A DNA stretch of 62,036 nucleotides. It comes from Mycobacteriales bacterium. GTDB lineage: Bacteria; Actinomycetota; Actinomycetes; JAFAQI01. A program made the translations under genes and the position numbers. Numbering within the stretch: position 1 is the first letter of the stretch; each line of letters starts with the position of its first letter. The notes below the pieces were generated by a model. It was not told the origin of the DNA. It made no database searches and worked only from the letters and a program-made list of their open reading frames with translations. The stretch lies in assembly GCA_035504215.1 (NCBI GenBank), contig DATJSI010000044.1, positions 1 to 62,036 of the forward strand. Reading direction: 5' to 3'. Below, piece by piece: positions 1 to 8,124 of this stretch.

Positions 1-70
1 CGCACCGAGCGCCGCGTGCTGGCGCACGCAAGCGAAGGAGAACGCCGCCAGCGGGCAGCTGAGCGCCGGG

Positions 71-1447
71 TCAGGTCCGTTGCATGTCGACGAAGCACGA
101 GTAATGCAGCTTCGAGCTGACCGCGATCTCGCGGGTGGGGCCGTTGCGGTTCTTGGCCACGATCAGGTCCGCTTCGCCGGCCCGCGGCGACTCCTTCTCG
201 TAGGCATCCTCGCGATGCAGCAGGATCACGATGTCGGCGTCCTGCTCGATCGCGCCGGACTCGCGCAGGTCGGACAGCTGCGGCTTCTTGTCCGAGCGCT
301 GCTCGGCGCCGCGGTTGAGCTGGCTGATCGCCACGACGGGCACGTTCAGCTCCTTGGCGAGCAGCTTCAGCGAGCGGCTCATCTCGGCGACCTCCTGCTG
401 GCGGCTTTCGACCCGTCGCGGGCTGGTCATCAGCTGCAGGTAGTCCACGACCAGCAGGCGGAGGTCATGGCGCTGCTTGAGCCGCCGCGACTTCGCCCGG
501 ATCTCCATCATCGTGAGGTTCGGCGAGTCGTCGATGAACATCGGCGCATCCGCGACCTCGCTCATCCGCCGCGCCATCCGGTTCCAGTCCTCGTCCGACA
601 TCCCGCCGTTGCGCATCCGCTGCAGCTGCACGCGCGACTCCGCGGACAGCAGCCGCATGGTGATCTCGCTCTTGCCCATCTCCAGGGAGAACAGCACCGA
701 CGCGAGCCGGCCGCGGATCGACGCCGCGCGCATGATGTCCATGCCGAGCGTCGACTTGCCCAGACCCGGCCGGCCGGCGATGACGACCAGCTGGCCGGGA
801 TGCAGGCCGTTGGTCAGCTCGTCGAGATCGCGGAAGCCGGTCGGGACGCCGGACAGCGCACCCTGATGACCCTGGATCGCCTCGAGCTCGGCGAGCGTGG
901 ACATCATCGCGTCCTCGAGACCGACGTAGTCCTCGCTGGTCCGCCGCTCGACCACCTCGTAGACCGCGGCCTGGGCGCGGTCGACAACGTCGTCGACGTC
1001 GCCCCCCGTGCCGGCCGCCGCGCCGTAGCCGAGCTGGACGACCTTCGTCCCGGCGTCGACCAGCCGGCGAAGGATCGCCCGCTCGCGCACGATCTGCGCG
1101 TAGTAGCCCGCGTTGGCCGCGGTCGGCACCGACTCGATCAGCGTGTGAAGGTAGGGCCCGCCACCGACCCGTTCGAGGGTGCCCAACCTGGTCAGCTCGG
1201 CAGCGACCGTCACCGGATCGGCCGGCTCGCCGCGGCCGTAGAGGTCGATGATCGCGTCGTAGACCATCTGGTGGACCGGTCGATAGAAGTCGAGCGGCCG
1301 CAGCACCTCGACGACGTCGGCGATCGCGTCCTTGGACAGCAGCATCCCGCCGAGCACGCACTGCTCGGCGAGCAGGTCCTGCGGCGGGGTGCGGTCGATG
1401 TCGTAACTCGGCCCGCCCGGCATCGAGACGATGTCCGCGACACTCAT
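71..1447 (-). CDS. dnaB: Replicative DNA helicase DnaB
   Basis: Hexameric 5'-3' helicase that unwinds DNA ahead of the replisome. 458 aa, a normal length. The N-terminal DnaB domain begins with a PPQDLLAEQCVLGGML motif. The RecA-like C-terminal domain has Walker A GRPGLGKS, the SLEMGK motif, Walker B VVDYLQLM and the RESGAIEQDADIVILLHRED region. I chose the ATG at 1447 (protein begins MSVADIV) because the in-frame open stretch upstream is arginine-rich and unlike the family. Unlike DnaB of M. tuberculosis and some relatives, the P-loop region is continuous, with no intein. It lies at the downstream end of the rpsF-ssb-rpsR-rplI run but is separated from rplI by 482 bp, so it probably has its own promoter. 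Identity is certain; the start is likely. Confidence 0.97.
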   Translation of the reverse strand: MSVADIVSMPGGPSYDIDRTPPQDLLAEQCVLGGMLLSKDAIADVVEVLRPLDFYRPVHQMVYDAIIDLYGRGEPADPVTVAAELTRLGTLERVGGGPYLHTLIESVPTAANAGYYAQIVRERAILRRLVDAGTKVVQLGYGAAAGTGGDVDDVVDRAQAAVYEVVERRTSEDYVGLEDAMMSTLAELEAIQGHQGALSGVPTGFRDLDELTNGLHPGQLVVIAGRPGLGKSTLGMDIMRAASIRGRLASVLFSLEMGKSEITMRLLSAESRVQLQRMRNGGMSDEDWNRMARRMSEVADAPMFIDDSPNLTMMEIRAKSRRLKQRHDLRLLVVDYLQLMTSPRRVESRQQEVAEMSRSLKLLAKELNVPVVAISQLNRGAEQRSDKKPQLSDLRESGAIEQDADIVILLHREDAYEKESPRAGEADLIVAKNRNGPTREIAVSSKLHYSCFVDMQRT

Positions 1448-1929
1448 CGGCCTGTGCTCCCGCCTCGTCCGGCCAGCGCCTCGCGCCCGACCCGGATCAC
1501 TGTTGCCTCCCGGTTCGCCCTTAGCTGTCCCCCGACACACAAGCGCTCGGGTACGACAAGTTCGCCCACCGACGGTAGGACGCGCGACGGGCCTGGGCAT
1601 GCGCACCGCGGCGGCGATTCCGAGCCGGTGTGGACGCCGGTGTGACTGGGGTGTGCACCACTCGCCGCGCCGCTGTGTACGAGTCTGTGCACAGGTGTGG
1701 ACGAGGTTGTTGATCGGAACCGCGACACGCGAATCGACCAGCGCAAACGCGCTTTCACAGGTGTGCGCACGCGGTTGTCGGACCGGTCATCGGGGCGACC
1801 GGGAGGCCAAGGCCGCACGAACCCCGGGCAAACGCCGAGGCAGTGCCTAGGCGATTGGCCCTAGGCGGTTGGCCCTAGCCGTCGGGCCTCGGCGTCCGGC
1901 CGAGGATGCACCGTGCGGCCCGCCGGCGC
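1448..1929. promoter_or_regulatory. dnaB upstream region with a DnaA-box-like site and short repeats
   Basis: This 482-bp gap holds no convincing gene. It contains several GTGTG(C/G)AC-type motifs at 1630-1770. One is TGTGGACGA at 1696-1704, the reverse complement of TCGTCCACA, one base off the DnaA box TTGTCCACA; the surrounding 13-mer recurs upstream of dnaA. At 1846-1878 a 14-bp unit starting CCTAGGCG is present 2.4 times in tandem. The dnaB promoter should lie here, reading leftward, but I could not pick one clear -35/-10 pair. Confidence 0.5.
1887..1905 (-). terminator. Possible hairpin downstream of rplI
   Basis: CCTCGG, a 7-nt spacer and CCGAGG form a GC-only hairpin 25-43 nt past the rplI stop on the minus strand. 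No U-run follows, which is common for actinobacterial terminators, so this is only a candidate. Confidence 0.35.
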
Positions 1930-2379
1930 CTAGGAAGCGACGACCTCGACGCTCACCTGAGCCGTGACCTCGGGGTGCAGGCGAACTGACACCGAGTGGT
2001 TGCCGACCGACTTGATGTGCGCGCCGGGCAGCTCGACCCGCCGGCGGTCGAGGCTCGGACCGCCCGCGGCGCTCACCGCGGCCACTACGTCGGCGGTGGT
2101 CACCGACCCGAACAGCCGGCCACTGGCGCCGGCCCGCGAGGGCAGCGTCACGGACAGCGCAGCGAGCTGCTCGGCGATCTCACGGGCCTCGCTCAGCGAC
2201 TTGACCTCGTGCAGCTCGCGGCCGCGCCGCAGCGCGGCGATCTGGCTCTCGCCGCCCTTGGTCCAGCGGAACGCGAGCCCGCGGGGGATCAAGAAGTTGC
2301 GGCCGTAGCCGTCCTTGACCTCGACGACGTCTCCGGGCTCGCCGAGACCGGAGACCTGCTGGGTGAGGATGAGTTTCAT
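1930..2379 (-). CDS. rplI: 50S ribosomal protein L9
   Basis: Large-subunit protein that binds 23S rRNA and reaches towards the L1 stalk. 149 aa, typical length. The N-terminal domain starts MKLILTQQVSGLGEPGD and has the family signature GDVVEVKDGYGRNFLIPRGLA (residues about 16-36), then a long connecting helix and the C-terminal RNA-binding domain. The ATG at 2379 gives this canonical N-terminus and has a GAGG ribosome-binding site in front. The stop of rpsR lies 11 nt upstream, so it is translated as the last gene of rpsF-ssb-rpsR-rplI. Confidence 0.97.
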   Translation of the reverse strand: MKLILTQQVSGLGEPGDVVEVKDGYGRNFLIPRGLAFRWTKGGESQIAALRRGRELHEVKSLSEAREIAEQLAALSVTLPSRAGASGRLFGSVTTADVVAAVSAAGGPSLDRRRVELPGAHIKSVGNHSVSVRLHPEVTAQVSVEVVAS

Positions 2380-2390
2380 CGCCGCCTCGC

Positions 2391-2627
2391 TCAGCGCGCC
2401 GTGCTGGTGTAGGGCAACAGCGCAACCTCGCGGCTGTTCTTCACCGCGACCGCGACGTCGCGCTGGTGCTGCGCGCAGTTGCCGGTGACCCGGCGGGCTC
2501 GGATCTTGCCGCGGTCGGAGATGAACTTGCGCAGCAGGTTGGTGTCCTTGTAGTCGATGTAGGCCGTCTTGTCCTTGCAGAACTGGCAGGCCTTCTTCTT
2601 CAGCTTTCGTACGACGGGCTTGGCCAT
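2391..2627 (-). CDS. rpsR: 30S ribosomal protein S18 (zinc-binding form)
   Basis: Small-subunit platform protein that binds 16S rRNA as a heterodimer with S6. 78 aa. It has the S18 core ([17 protein letters not shown]) and ends in a short polar tail. Cysteines at 14 and 17 (CQFC), with Cys51 and His54, look like a zinc site, so this is the C+ type of S18; many actinobacteria keep a second cysteine-free paralogue elsewhere for zinc limitation, and none is seen here. It sits between ssb and rplI, the usual order. Confidence 0.97.
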   Translation of the reverse strand: MAKPVVRKLKKKACQFCKDKTAYIDYKDTNLLRKFISDRGKIRARRVTGNCAQHQRDVAVAVKNSREVALLPYTSTAR

Positions 2628-2701
2628 CGTGGTGCTCCAGTCTTTGCGAGCCCCTCGCGTGAGGGGATGGTCGGATCAGGGAAGGTCTCGGGCGGTCCGG
2701 G

Positions 2702-3184
2702 TCAGAACGGTGGCTCGTCCGAGGAGCCGCCGGCGGGTGCCGGCGTGGCCCATGGGTCGTCGGAGCCCGACGGCGCAGCGCCGGAGGACCCGGAGTAGGA
2801 ACCGCCGCCACCGCTGCGCTGGGCCTTCACGACCTTGGCGGTGGCGTTGCGCAGCGACGGGCCGACCTCGTCGACCTCGACCTCGAAGACGGTGCGCTTC
2901 TCTCCCTCACGCGTCTCGTACGAGCGCTGCTTGAGCCGGCCGGACACGATCACCCGCATCCCGCGCTGCAGCGACTCGGCGACGTTCTCCGCCGCTTGCC
3001 GCCAGACGTTGCAGGAGAGGAACAGGCTCTCGCCGTCCTTCCACTCGTTGGTGTTCTTGTCGAGGTAGCGCGGCGTCGACGCGACGCGGAACTTCGCCAC
3101 CGCCGCGCCGGACGGAGTGAAGCGCAGCTCGGGGTCGTCGACCAGGTTGCCGATCAGCGTGATCGTGGTGTCGCCAGCGGCCAT
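2702..3184 (-). CDS. ssb: Single-stranded DNA-binding protein
   Basis: Coats single-stranded DNA during replication and repair and recruits partners through its C-terminal tip. 160 aa. The OB fold covers residues 1 to about 110 ([20 protein letters not shown], then [16 protein letters not shown] and [16 protein letters not shown]). A glycine/serine/proline-rich linker follows, ending in the acidic tip SSDEPPF, close to the usual DDDIPF-like partner-binding peptide. The ATG at 3184 lies 8 nt after the rpsF stop, supporting one transcript. Longer in-frame extension upstream overlaps rpsF and is not family-like. Confidence 0.97.
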   Translation of the reverse strand: MAAGDTTITLIGNLVDDPELRFTPSGAAVAKFRVASTPRYLDKNTNEWKDGESLFLSCNVWRQAAENVAESLQRGMRVIVSGRLKQRSYETREGEKRTVFEVEVDEVGPSLRNATAKVVKAQRSGGGGSYSGSSGAAPSGSDDPWATPAPAGGSSDEPPF

Positions 3185-3192
3185 CGTCGGTC

Positions 3193-3483
3193 CTACTTCG
3201 TGTCCGGCCGCAGCACCTTGGTGCGCAGCACTGATTCGTTGAGGTTCAGCTGACGGTCGAGCTCCTTGACCGTCGCGGGTTCGGCGGTGACGTCGAGCAC
3301 CGCGTAGATGCCCTCGACCCGGTGCGCGATCTCGTAGGCCAACCGGCGGCGGCCCCACACGTCGACCTTGTCGACGGTCCCGCCGCCCTGGCGGATCACG
3401 CCGAGGAACTGGTCGAGGGAAGGAGTGACGGTTCGTTCCTCGAGATCCGGGTCGAGGATGACCATCAGTTCGTAGTGACGCAT
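3193..3483 (-). CDS. rpsF: 30S ribosomal protein S6
   Basis: S18's partner on the small-subunit platform. 96 aa, normal length, beginning [19 protein letters not shown] and containing the ferredoxin-like fold core ([23 protein letters not shown]). The ATG at 3483 is fixed by a strong AGGAGG ribosome-binding site about 8 nt upstream on the minus strand. It is the first gene of the S6-SSB-S18-L9 operon. Its leader carries a 7-bp hairpin that may be the autoregulatory S6:S18 site (separate entry). Confidence 0.97.
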   Translation of the reverse strand: MRHYELMVILDPDLEERTVTPSLDQFLGVIRQGGGTVDKVDVWGRRRLAYEIAHRVEGIYAVLDVTAEPATVKELDRQLNLNESVLRTKVLRPDTK

Positions 3484-3515
3484 GCGGGCAACCCACCTCC
3501 TTTGGACTCTGAGCA

Positions 3516-3534
3516 CGCCACCGCGGTGGTGGCG
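3516..3534 (-). promoter_or_regulatory. rpsF leader hairpin, candidate S6:S18 autoregulatory site
   Basis: A perfect 7-bp stem, CGCCACC/GGTGGCG, with a 5-nt loop lies 33-51 nt upstream of the rpsF start. On the transcribed (minus) strand the loop reads ACCGC and so exposes CCG. The known S6:S18 leader motif presents a CCG to the S18-S6 dimer. The structure is seen; the role is inferred. Confidence 0.45.
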
Positions 3535-3697
3535 AGGCGGCTACAACCACGTCCATGACCGATGGGAACACCGGCCGGGTCGGGAAGTAGCAGGAGGCTG
3601 CTCTGCGTCGAGCGCCGCCCAGGCTAGCAGTGGACACCGGCAGCGTAGAGGCCGCGACCGACAGCCGGATCGGCGATCCACAGCCCCGGCACAGCCC

Positions 3698-5257
3698 TCA
3701 ACCGCCGAGCGCCGGCTCCGGCTCCGCGCCGTCCAGCCGGAAGTCCGGCGCTCCGTCGAGCAGACCACCCGCCGGATCGTCGACGCCGTCCCGGCGTACC
3801 ACGTCCAGCCGCGGAACGATCGCCTCCCGCACGACCATCACCATCAGCCAGACGAGGACCACGTCGCGGATCACGACGAACAGCAGGTAGATGTCCAGCG
3901 GCAGGCCCTGGTCGGAATGGTCCAGCGAGATCAGCGTGAACAGGTTCGCCGCACCGAGGACCACCTCGACGGCCTGCCAGACCAGCAGGGACGCCCATCT
4001 CGGCCGGGCCAGCACGGCAAGCGGCAGCACCCAGAGGGCGTACTGCGGGGAGTCGACCTTGTTGAGCATCACGAAGCCGGCGACGAGCAGGAACGCCACC
4101 GAGGCCACTCGCGGCCGGCGAGGTGCGGATGCAACGAGCAGCGCGACGCCGGCGATCAGCAGCAGGACGCAGGTCGACGAGGCGAAGTTCAGCGTCGCCG
4201 GCGCCGCCCCGCAGGTGGGCTGGGCGTTCAGCCCACGGCCGATGAAGTCGCCGCCGAACACGTGCTGCGCGACCAGCCAGATGCTGCCCCAGTCGGCCCC
4301 CCGGGTCTGGCTGAGTGAGATGAACCATCGCCAGCCCGCGAGCTTGTGCGCGGACGGGCAGGAGCTCGACGGGAACAGGAACGACCGCGAGATCAGGATC
4401 GCCGGCAGGTAACAGACGGCCACGCCGACGATCGCGCCGAGAACGACCTTCGCGAGCGCCCGCAACAAGCCGGCCCGCACGCACAGCAGGACGATCGCGA
4501 GCAGGATCAGAGCGGGGTAGAGCTTGGTCGCGATCCCGATCCCGAGCAGCAGGCCCGCCCACACCGGCGCCCGTCGACTCCACGCCCACATGCCGAGCCC
4601 CGCGAACGCGACCGCCGCGAGGTCCCAGTTGGTGAACGCGTACATGAACAGCACCGGCGAGGCCGCCACCATCACCGCATCCCAGACCCGGCGCCGGCCG
4701 GCCAGCTGCGCAACCGTCCAGGTGGAGATCAACGCGCACACCGCGAGGCCGAGCGCGGTGAGGTTGAAGAAGGTCTGGTTGTGGACGCCCGCGACGTCCG
4801 GAGGGTCGCCGGGATGCACGAACGTCGTGATCTCGGCGGCCATCCACATCAGCCCGCCCATCACCGGCGGGTACTCCACCGGATGGTCCCGGTACGGGAT
4901 CGAGACGTGGCCCGTGACCTTGTTGTCGACCACCCGCGCGTTCAGGCCTTCGTCGACGTAGAGGGCGTAGGTGTCGGAGTAACACAGTCGCGTGTATTGG
5001 TGCTCGTGCTGGTAGCCGTTCGCCCCGAAGCAGTCGGTCTTCTGCAGGTAGCCGAAGACGGACACCAGGATGGTCAGCCCGAGCGCGACCCGCAGCGGCG
5101 TCCACCACCACGACGTCGGCTCACCGGTGGTGTGCCGTCCCCAGCGGCCGCCGATGAATCGGCTGGCGCCGGCAGCGACGCCGTCGTCGAGGGTCGGTGC
5201 GACCTCGGGTACGCCGTCCACACTCCGACGGTGTCGCGCGTGCGTGGGCGGTGGCAC
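3698..5257 (-). CDS. GT87-family polytopic mannosyltransferase-like membrane protein
   Basis: Likely a polyprenol-phosphate-sugar-dependent (GT-C) glycosyltransferase of the GT87/DUF2029 group, which includes mycobacterial PimE and Rv0051-like proteins. 519 aa, with about ten hydrophobic segments from residue 52 onward. After the first segment an extracytoplasmic loop carries YRDHPVEYPPVMGG, including the Asp/Glu typical of the catalytic loop. Later segments include FTNWDLAAVAF and GIATKLYPALILL, typical of the family, and NKVDSPQYALWVLPL. The C-terminal tail is short and acidic. It is encoded 13 nt downstream of the class A PBP gene and upstream of rpsF, the same neighbours as in M. tuberculosis, so a cell-envelope role is inferred. 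The donor and acceptor cannot be told from sequence. Confidence 0.85.
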   Translation of the reverse strand: MPPPTHARHRRSVDGVPEVAPTLDDGVAAGASRFIGGRWGRHTTGEPTSWWWTPLRVALGLTILVSVFGYLQKTDCFGANGYQHEHQYTRLCYSDTYALYVDEGLNARVVDNKVTGHVSIPYRDHPVEYPPVMGGLMWMAAEITTFVHPGDPPDVAGVHNQTFFNLTALGLAVCALISTWTVAQLAGRRRVWDAVMVAASPVLFMYAFTNWDLAAVAFAGLGMWAWSRRAPVWAGLLLGIGIATKLYPALILLAIVLLCVRAGLLRALAKVVLGAIVGVAVCYLPAILISRSFLFPSSSCPSAHKLAGWRWFISLSQTRGADWGSIWLVAQHVFGGDFIGRGLNAQPTCGAAPATLNFASSTCVLLLIAGVALLVASAPRRPRVASVAFLLVAGFVMLNKVDSPQYALWVLPLAVLARPRWASLLVWQAVEVVLGAANLFTLISLDHSDQGLPLDIYLLFVVIRDVVLVWLMVMVVREAIVPRLDVVRRDGVDDPAGGLLDGAPDFRLDGAEPEPALGG

Positions 5258-5270
5258 GTGCGTAACTCAA

Positions 5271-7415
5271 TCAGTCCGGGCGGATCCTGCGCCGGATTTG
5301 GTCGGCGGCGATTGCCGGGCGCTCATCGCTCGCGCCTCCCGACGTCGAGCTCGGGCTGCTGGTCGGCGTACCGGTCGAGGTCGGTGTGGTCGGAGGAGTC
5401 GTGCTGGGGGTGGTCGGAGGAGTCGAGATCGGAGTCGTCGGGGGCGCCGAGCTCGGCGTGATCGTCGGCGACCCGGACGTGGACGGCGTATTGCTGGGCG
5501 TCGGCTTGGTGATGACTCCGATCTGCGCGGGCGACGGGAACTGCTCGACCGGCGCACCGGCCAGCGTCGCGTTCATCATCGACTGCCACACCTCCGCCGG
5601 CAGCGTGCCGCCGAAGACCTCGCCGATGCCGGCACCTTCCACCGTCTGCGACGGGTTGACGTTGCCGATCCAGACCGACGTGCACAGCTGTGGGGTAAAG
5701 CCGGTGAACCACGCGTTCGTGTTGTTGTCCGTCGTCCCTGTCTTGCCCGCCGCCGGACGGCCGGACAGTGCCCGGCCATACGCCGTACCGCCCGGCCCGA
5801 GAACCTTCGTCATCGCGTAGGTCTCGTCCGAGGTGAGCGCCTTCGAGAACACCCTGGTCAGATGCGCTTGCGGGTCGGCCTTGTAGATCTGCCGCCCGGT
5901 GCTGGTCGTGACCGACGACACGAGATAGGGCTGCGCACGAACGCCCTGCGCGGCGATCGTCGCGTACGCGTTCGCCAGGTCGACGGTCGAGATCGCGTCG
6001 GGCCCGAGGGAGATGTCCGGAACAGCCGCCAGCTTGCGGAACTGCGGGATGCCCGCGTCGTACGCCGCGTTGACGACGTTCTGCGGGCCGACCTTCTGCG
6101 CGAGCGGAACGAAGATCGTGTTGATCGACTCCGCGAACGCCTTGATCAGGGTGCAGCCGTAGCAAGCCTCACCGGGTGAGGAGTTGTGGATCTGCGTGCC
6201 GTTGACGGTGACCGTCGGCGGCCCGTTGTAGATGCTGTTCAGCGAGATGTTCTTCCGCAGGGCGGCGAGCAGCGTGAACGCCTTGAACGATGACCCGGGC
6301 GGGCGCGCCCACTGGCCGGTGTAGCCGGACAGGTCGATGCACGCGTCCTTGTTCTTCTTCGGGTAACGGCAGTACCCGTGCCCGCCGTACAACGCTTCGA
6401 TCGCGCCGTCCCCCGGCTTGATCGACGCCGCACCGCTTTCCGGTGTGCCCCGCCGGTTCTTCGGAACGAACTGCTGTTCCGCCTTGATCAGGTTCTGCTC
6501 GGCGTTCTTACGGATCGTCGTGACGATCTTGTAGCCGCCGAGGTCGAGCTGACTTTGCGTCAGCCCGTCGGTTGCGACCAGCTCGTGCTCGACCGCGTCG
6601 CGGATGAAGCAGTTGGTGCCGGTGCACTGGGCCTGCACGTCGCTGAGCTTCTGGGTCTTCGGGAAGTGCAGCGTCGCGGCCTTCGTCGGGGACAGCCAGC
6701 CCTGCTTCACCATCCCGTCGATCACGTAGTGCCAGCGCGCGATCGCGTTCGCCTTGGTCGTGGCGTTGATCTGCGGGTCGTAGAGACCGGGACCGTTGAT
6801 GACGGCGGCGAGCAACGCCCCCTGCGACGTCGTCAGCTGGGTGGCGCTGTCCAGGTCGAAGTACGCCTTCGCCGCGGCCTGGATCCCGTAGGCGTTGCGC
6901 CCGAAGTAGATGGTGTTCAGGTAGTCGTCGAGGATCGCGTCCTTCGAGCGGGTCTGGCCGAGCTTGGTCGCGATGAGGATTTCCTTGAGCTTGCGGGTCA
7001 ACGTCCGGTGCGGGCTGAGATACGCGTTCTTGACGTACTGCTGGGTGATCGTCGAGCCGCCCTGCGTGATGTCGCCCCCGCGCAGGTCCACCCAGAGCGC
7101 GCGCACGATGCCGGTGGGCGACACCCCCGGCTCGCTGTAGAAGTGCCGGTCTTCGGCCGCGAGCACGGCGTGCTGAACGTCGATGGGAACCTGCGTCAGC
7201 GCTACGTCGGTGCGATTCGTCGCGCCTAACCGTGCCAGCACGCTCGTCCCGTTGCTGTAGTAGATCGTCGTGGTCTGCGCGGCCGCGATCGCCGTGGGGT
7301 TCGGGATCGACGTGCGCGCGTAGGCGATGCCGGCGAGCACGCCGAAGACGATGACGGCGCCGCCGAGACCCCAGAAGATCTGTTTCGGGCGCGGCATCAC
7401 GCCCGCGAGGTTCAC
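5271..7415 (-). CDS. Class A penicillin-binding protein (PonA-type transglycosylase/transpeptidase)
   Basis: Polymerises lipid II glycan strands and cross-links the peptides outside the membrane. 714 aa. One N-terminal membrane segment (residues 13-33). The GT51 domain has EDRHFYSEPGV (catalytic Glu88) and GGSTITQQYVKN (119-130). The transpeptidase has the active-site SSFK (Ser375-Lys378), SIN at 430-432 and KTGT from 558. The last ~80 residues are a Pro/Thr/Ser tail with PPTTP-type repeats, ending in a basic stretch. The GTG start at 7415 overlaps the stop of the upstream DUF5318 gene (GTGA), which supports it; an ATG at 7397 is the alternative. Synteny matches M. tuberculosis ponA1 (DUF5318-ponA1-Rv0051-rpsF). 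Confidence 0.95.
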   Translation of the reverse strand: MNLAGVMPRPKQIFWGLGGAVIVFGVLAGIAYARTSIPNPTAIAAAQTTTIYYSNGTSVLARLGATNRTDVALTQVPIDVQHAVLAAEDRHFYSEPGVSPTGIVRALWVDLRGGDITQGGSTITQQYVKNAYLSPHRTLTRKLKEILIATKLGQTRSKDAILDDYLNTIYFGRNAYGIQAAAKAYFDLDSATQLTTSQGALLAAVINGPGLYDPQINATTKANAIARWHYVIDGMVKQGWLSPTKAATLHFPKTQKLSDVQAQCTGTNCFIRDAVEHELVATDGLTQSQLDLGGYKIVTTIRKNAEQNLIKAEQQFVPKNRRGTPESGAASIKPGDGAIEALYGGHGYCRYPKKNKDACIDLSGYTGQWARPPGSSFKAFTLLAALRKNISLNSIYNGPPTVTVNGTQIHNSSPGEACYGCTLIKAFAESINTIFVPLAQKVGPQNVVNAAYDAGIPQFRKLAAVPDISLGPDAISTVDLANAYATIAAQGVRAQPYLVSSVTTSTGRQIYKADPQAHLTRVFSKALTSDETYAMTKVLGPGGTAYGRALSGRPAAGKTGTTDNNTNAWFTGFTPQLCTSVWIGNVNPSQTVEGAGIGEVFGGTLPAEVWQSMMNATLAGAPVEQFPSPAQIGVITKPTPSNTPSTSGSPTITPSSAPPTTPISTPPTTPSTTPPTTPTSTGTPTSSPSSTSGGASDERPAIAADQIRRRIRPD

Positions 7416-7855
7416 GCGCGGGATCCGGAGCTCGACCCCGTACGACGCCTACGCCCGGCCGGCGCACCGGTGCCGAGAACGTAGGACGTGAGCAGATAGT
7501 TCCAGCCGCAGCCGAGGCAGACTTCGACGACGAAGACGGTGAACTCCGGCAGCGTCACGGCGAGCTCGCGCAACTCGTCGCGGGTGCGGGCCCGGCCGTT
7601 GCCGGTGCCGCCGAAATACTCGCCGAAGGCGTAGCGGACCTCGACCATGGGTTGGGCCGCGCACACCGGACAGAGCTCGTCGCTGGGAACGCCGTGGTAG
7701 CGGGCGGCGCGGCGCAGGTAGACCTGGGCGTCGCACGCCTCTTCCGGGCGGATCCGGCCCGAGCGCAGGCCCGCTAGCGTGGCCCGCCGGGCCAGCGAGT
7801 AGTCGACGACGCACCGGGCATCGGCGCCGTCGACCAGCGTGCGCGAGGTCAGCAC
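7412..7855 (-). CDS. DUF5318 family protein
   Basis: Conserved actinobacterial protein of unknown function, orthologous by position to M. tuberculosis Rv0049. With the GTG at 7855 it has 147 aa. It contains VDYSLARRATLAGLRSGRI, then a Cys pair CPVC, a central hydrophobic strand region and a second pair CLGCGWN, suggesting a four-cysteine metal site. An ATG further upstream would add a sequence unlike the family. Its stop overlaps the ponA start by 4 nt, so the two are co-translated. It diverges from padR across a 269-bp region containing the operator palindrome. Confidence 0.8.
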   Translation of the reverse strand: MLTSRTLVDGADARCVVDYSLARRATLAGLRSGRIRPEEACDAQVYLRRAARYHGVPSDELCPVCAAQPMVEVRYAFGEYFGGTGNGRARTRDELRELAVTLPEFTVFVVEVCLGCGWNYLLTSYVLGTGAPAGRRRRTGSSSGSRA

Positions 7856-7998
7856 GGGCGTCAGCGTACGCCGCGGACCTTTGGGACAAACCCGATCCAT
7901 CGCGCTCGCCCGGGTGAAGCCCGCGAGGTCGCCGGCAGGCGGGCAGGCAATCATCCGGACACCCGGTGTTTGCATTCCGGCCACCCACCGGGTAGGTT

Positions 7999-8044
7999 CC
8001 TCGATGTATCCGTTCGATACATCGAGGTTGACATCCTCGACGTA
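7999..8044. promoter_or_regulatory. Palindromic operator for the PadR-family regulator, with promoter element
   Basis: A perfect 12-bp inverted repeat (CCTCGATGTATC, 5-nt spacer, GATACATCGAGG) occupies 7999-8027. A second, imperfect repeat shares its right arm: TACATCGAGG at 8018-8027 and CCTCGACGTA at 8035-8044. ATGTA/TACAT half-sites are characteristic of PadR proteins. A TTGACA (8028-8033) lies between the arms and could be the -35 box for padR-ino1, so binding would block transcription. No good -10 is obvious. The site lies 81 bp before padR and 144 bp before the divergent DUF5318 gene. Confidence 0.75.
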
Positions 8045-8124
8045 CCGGACCGACCGAGCCAGCCACTGGGCCGATCACATCGGGCCCAGCCAGGGAAGCC
8101 CAGCCCCCGCCGAGGAGCGCGATC

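Noticed and set aside
71-1447. Possible DnaB intein, as in M. tuberculosis
   Set aside because: The helicase is 458 aa and all motifs run on without interruption; no Cys/Ser block A or His-Asn end is present.
80-1645. Long plus-strand open frame opposite dnaB
   Set aside because: Antisense shadow of dnaB; low-complexity sequence and no family motif.
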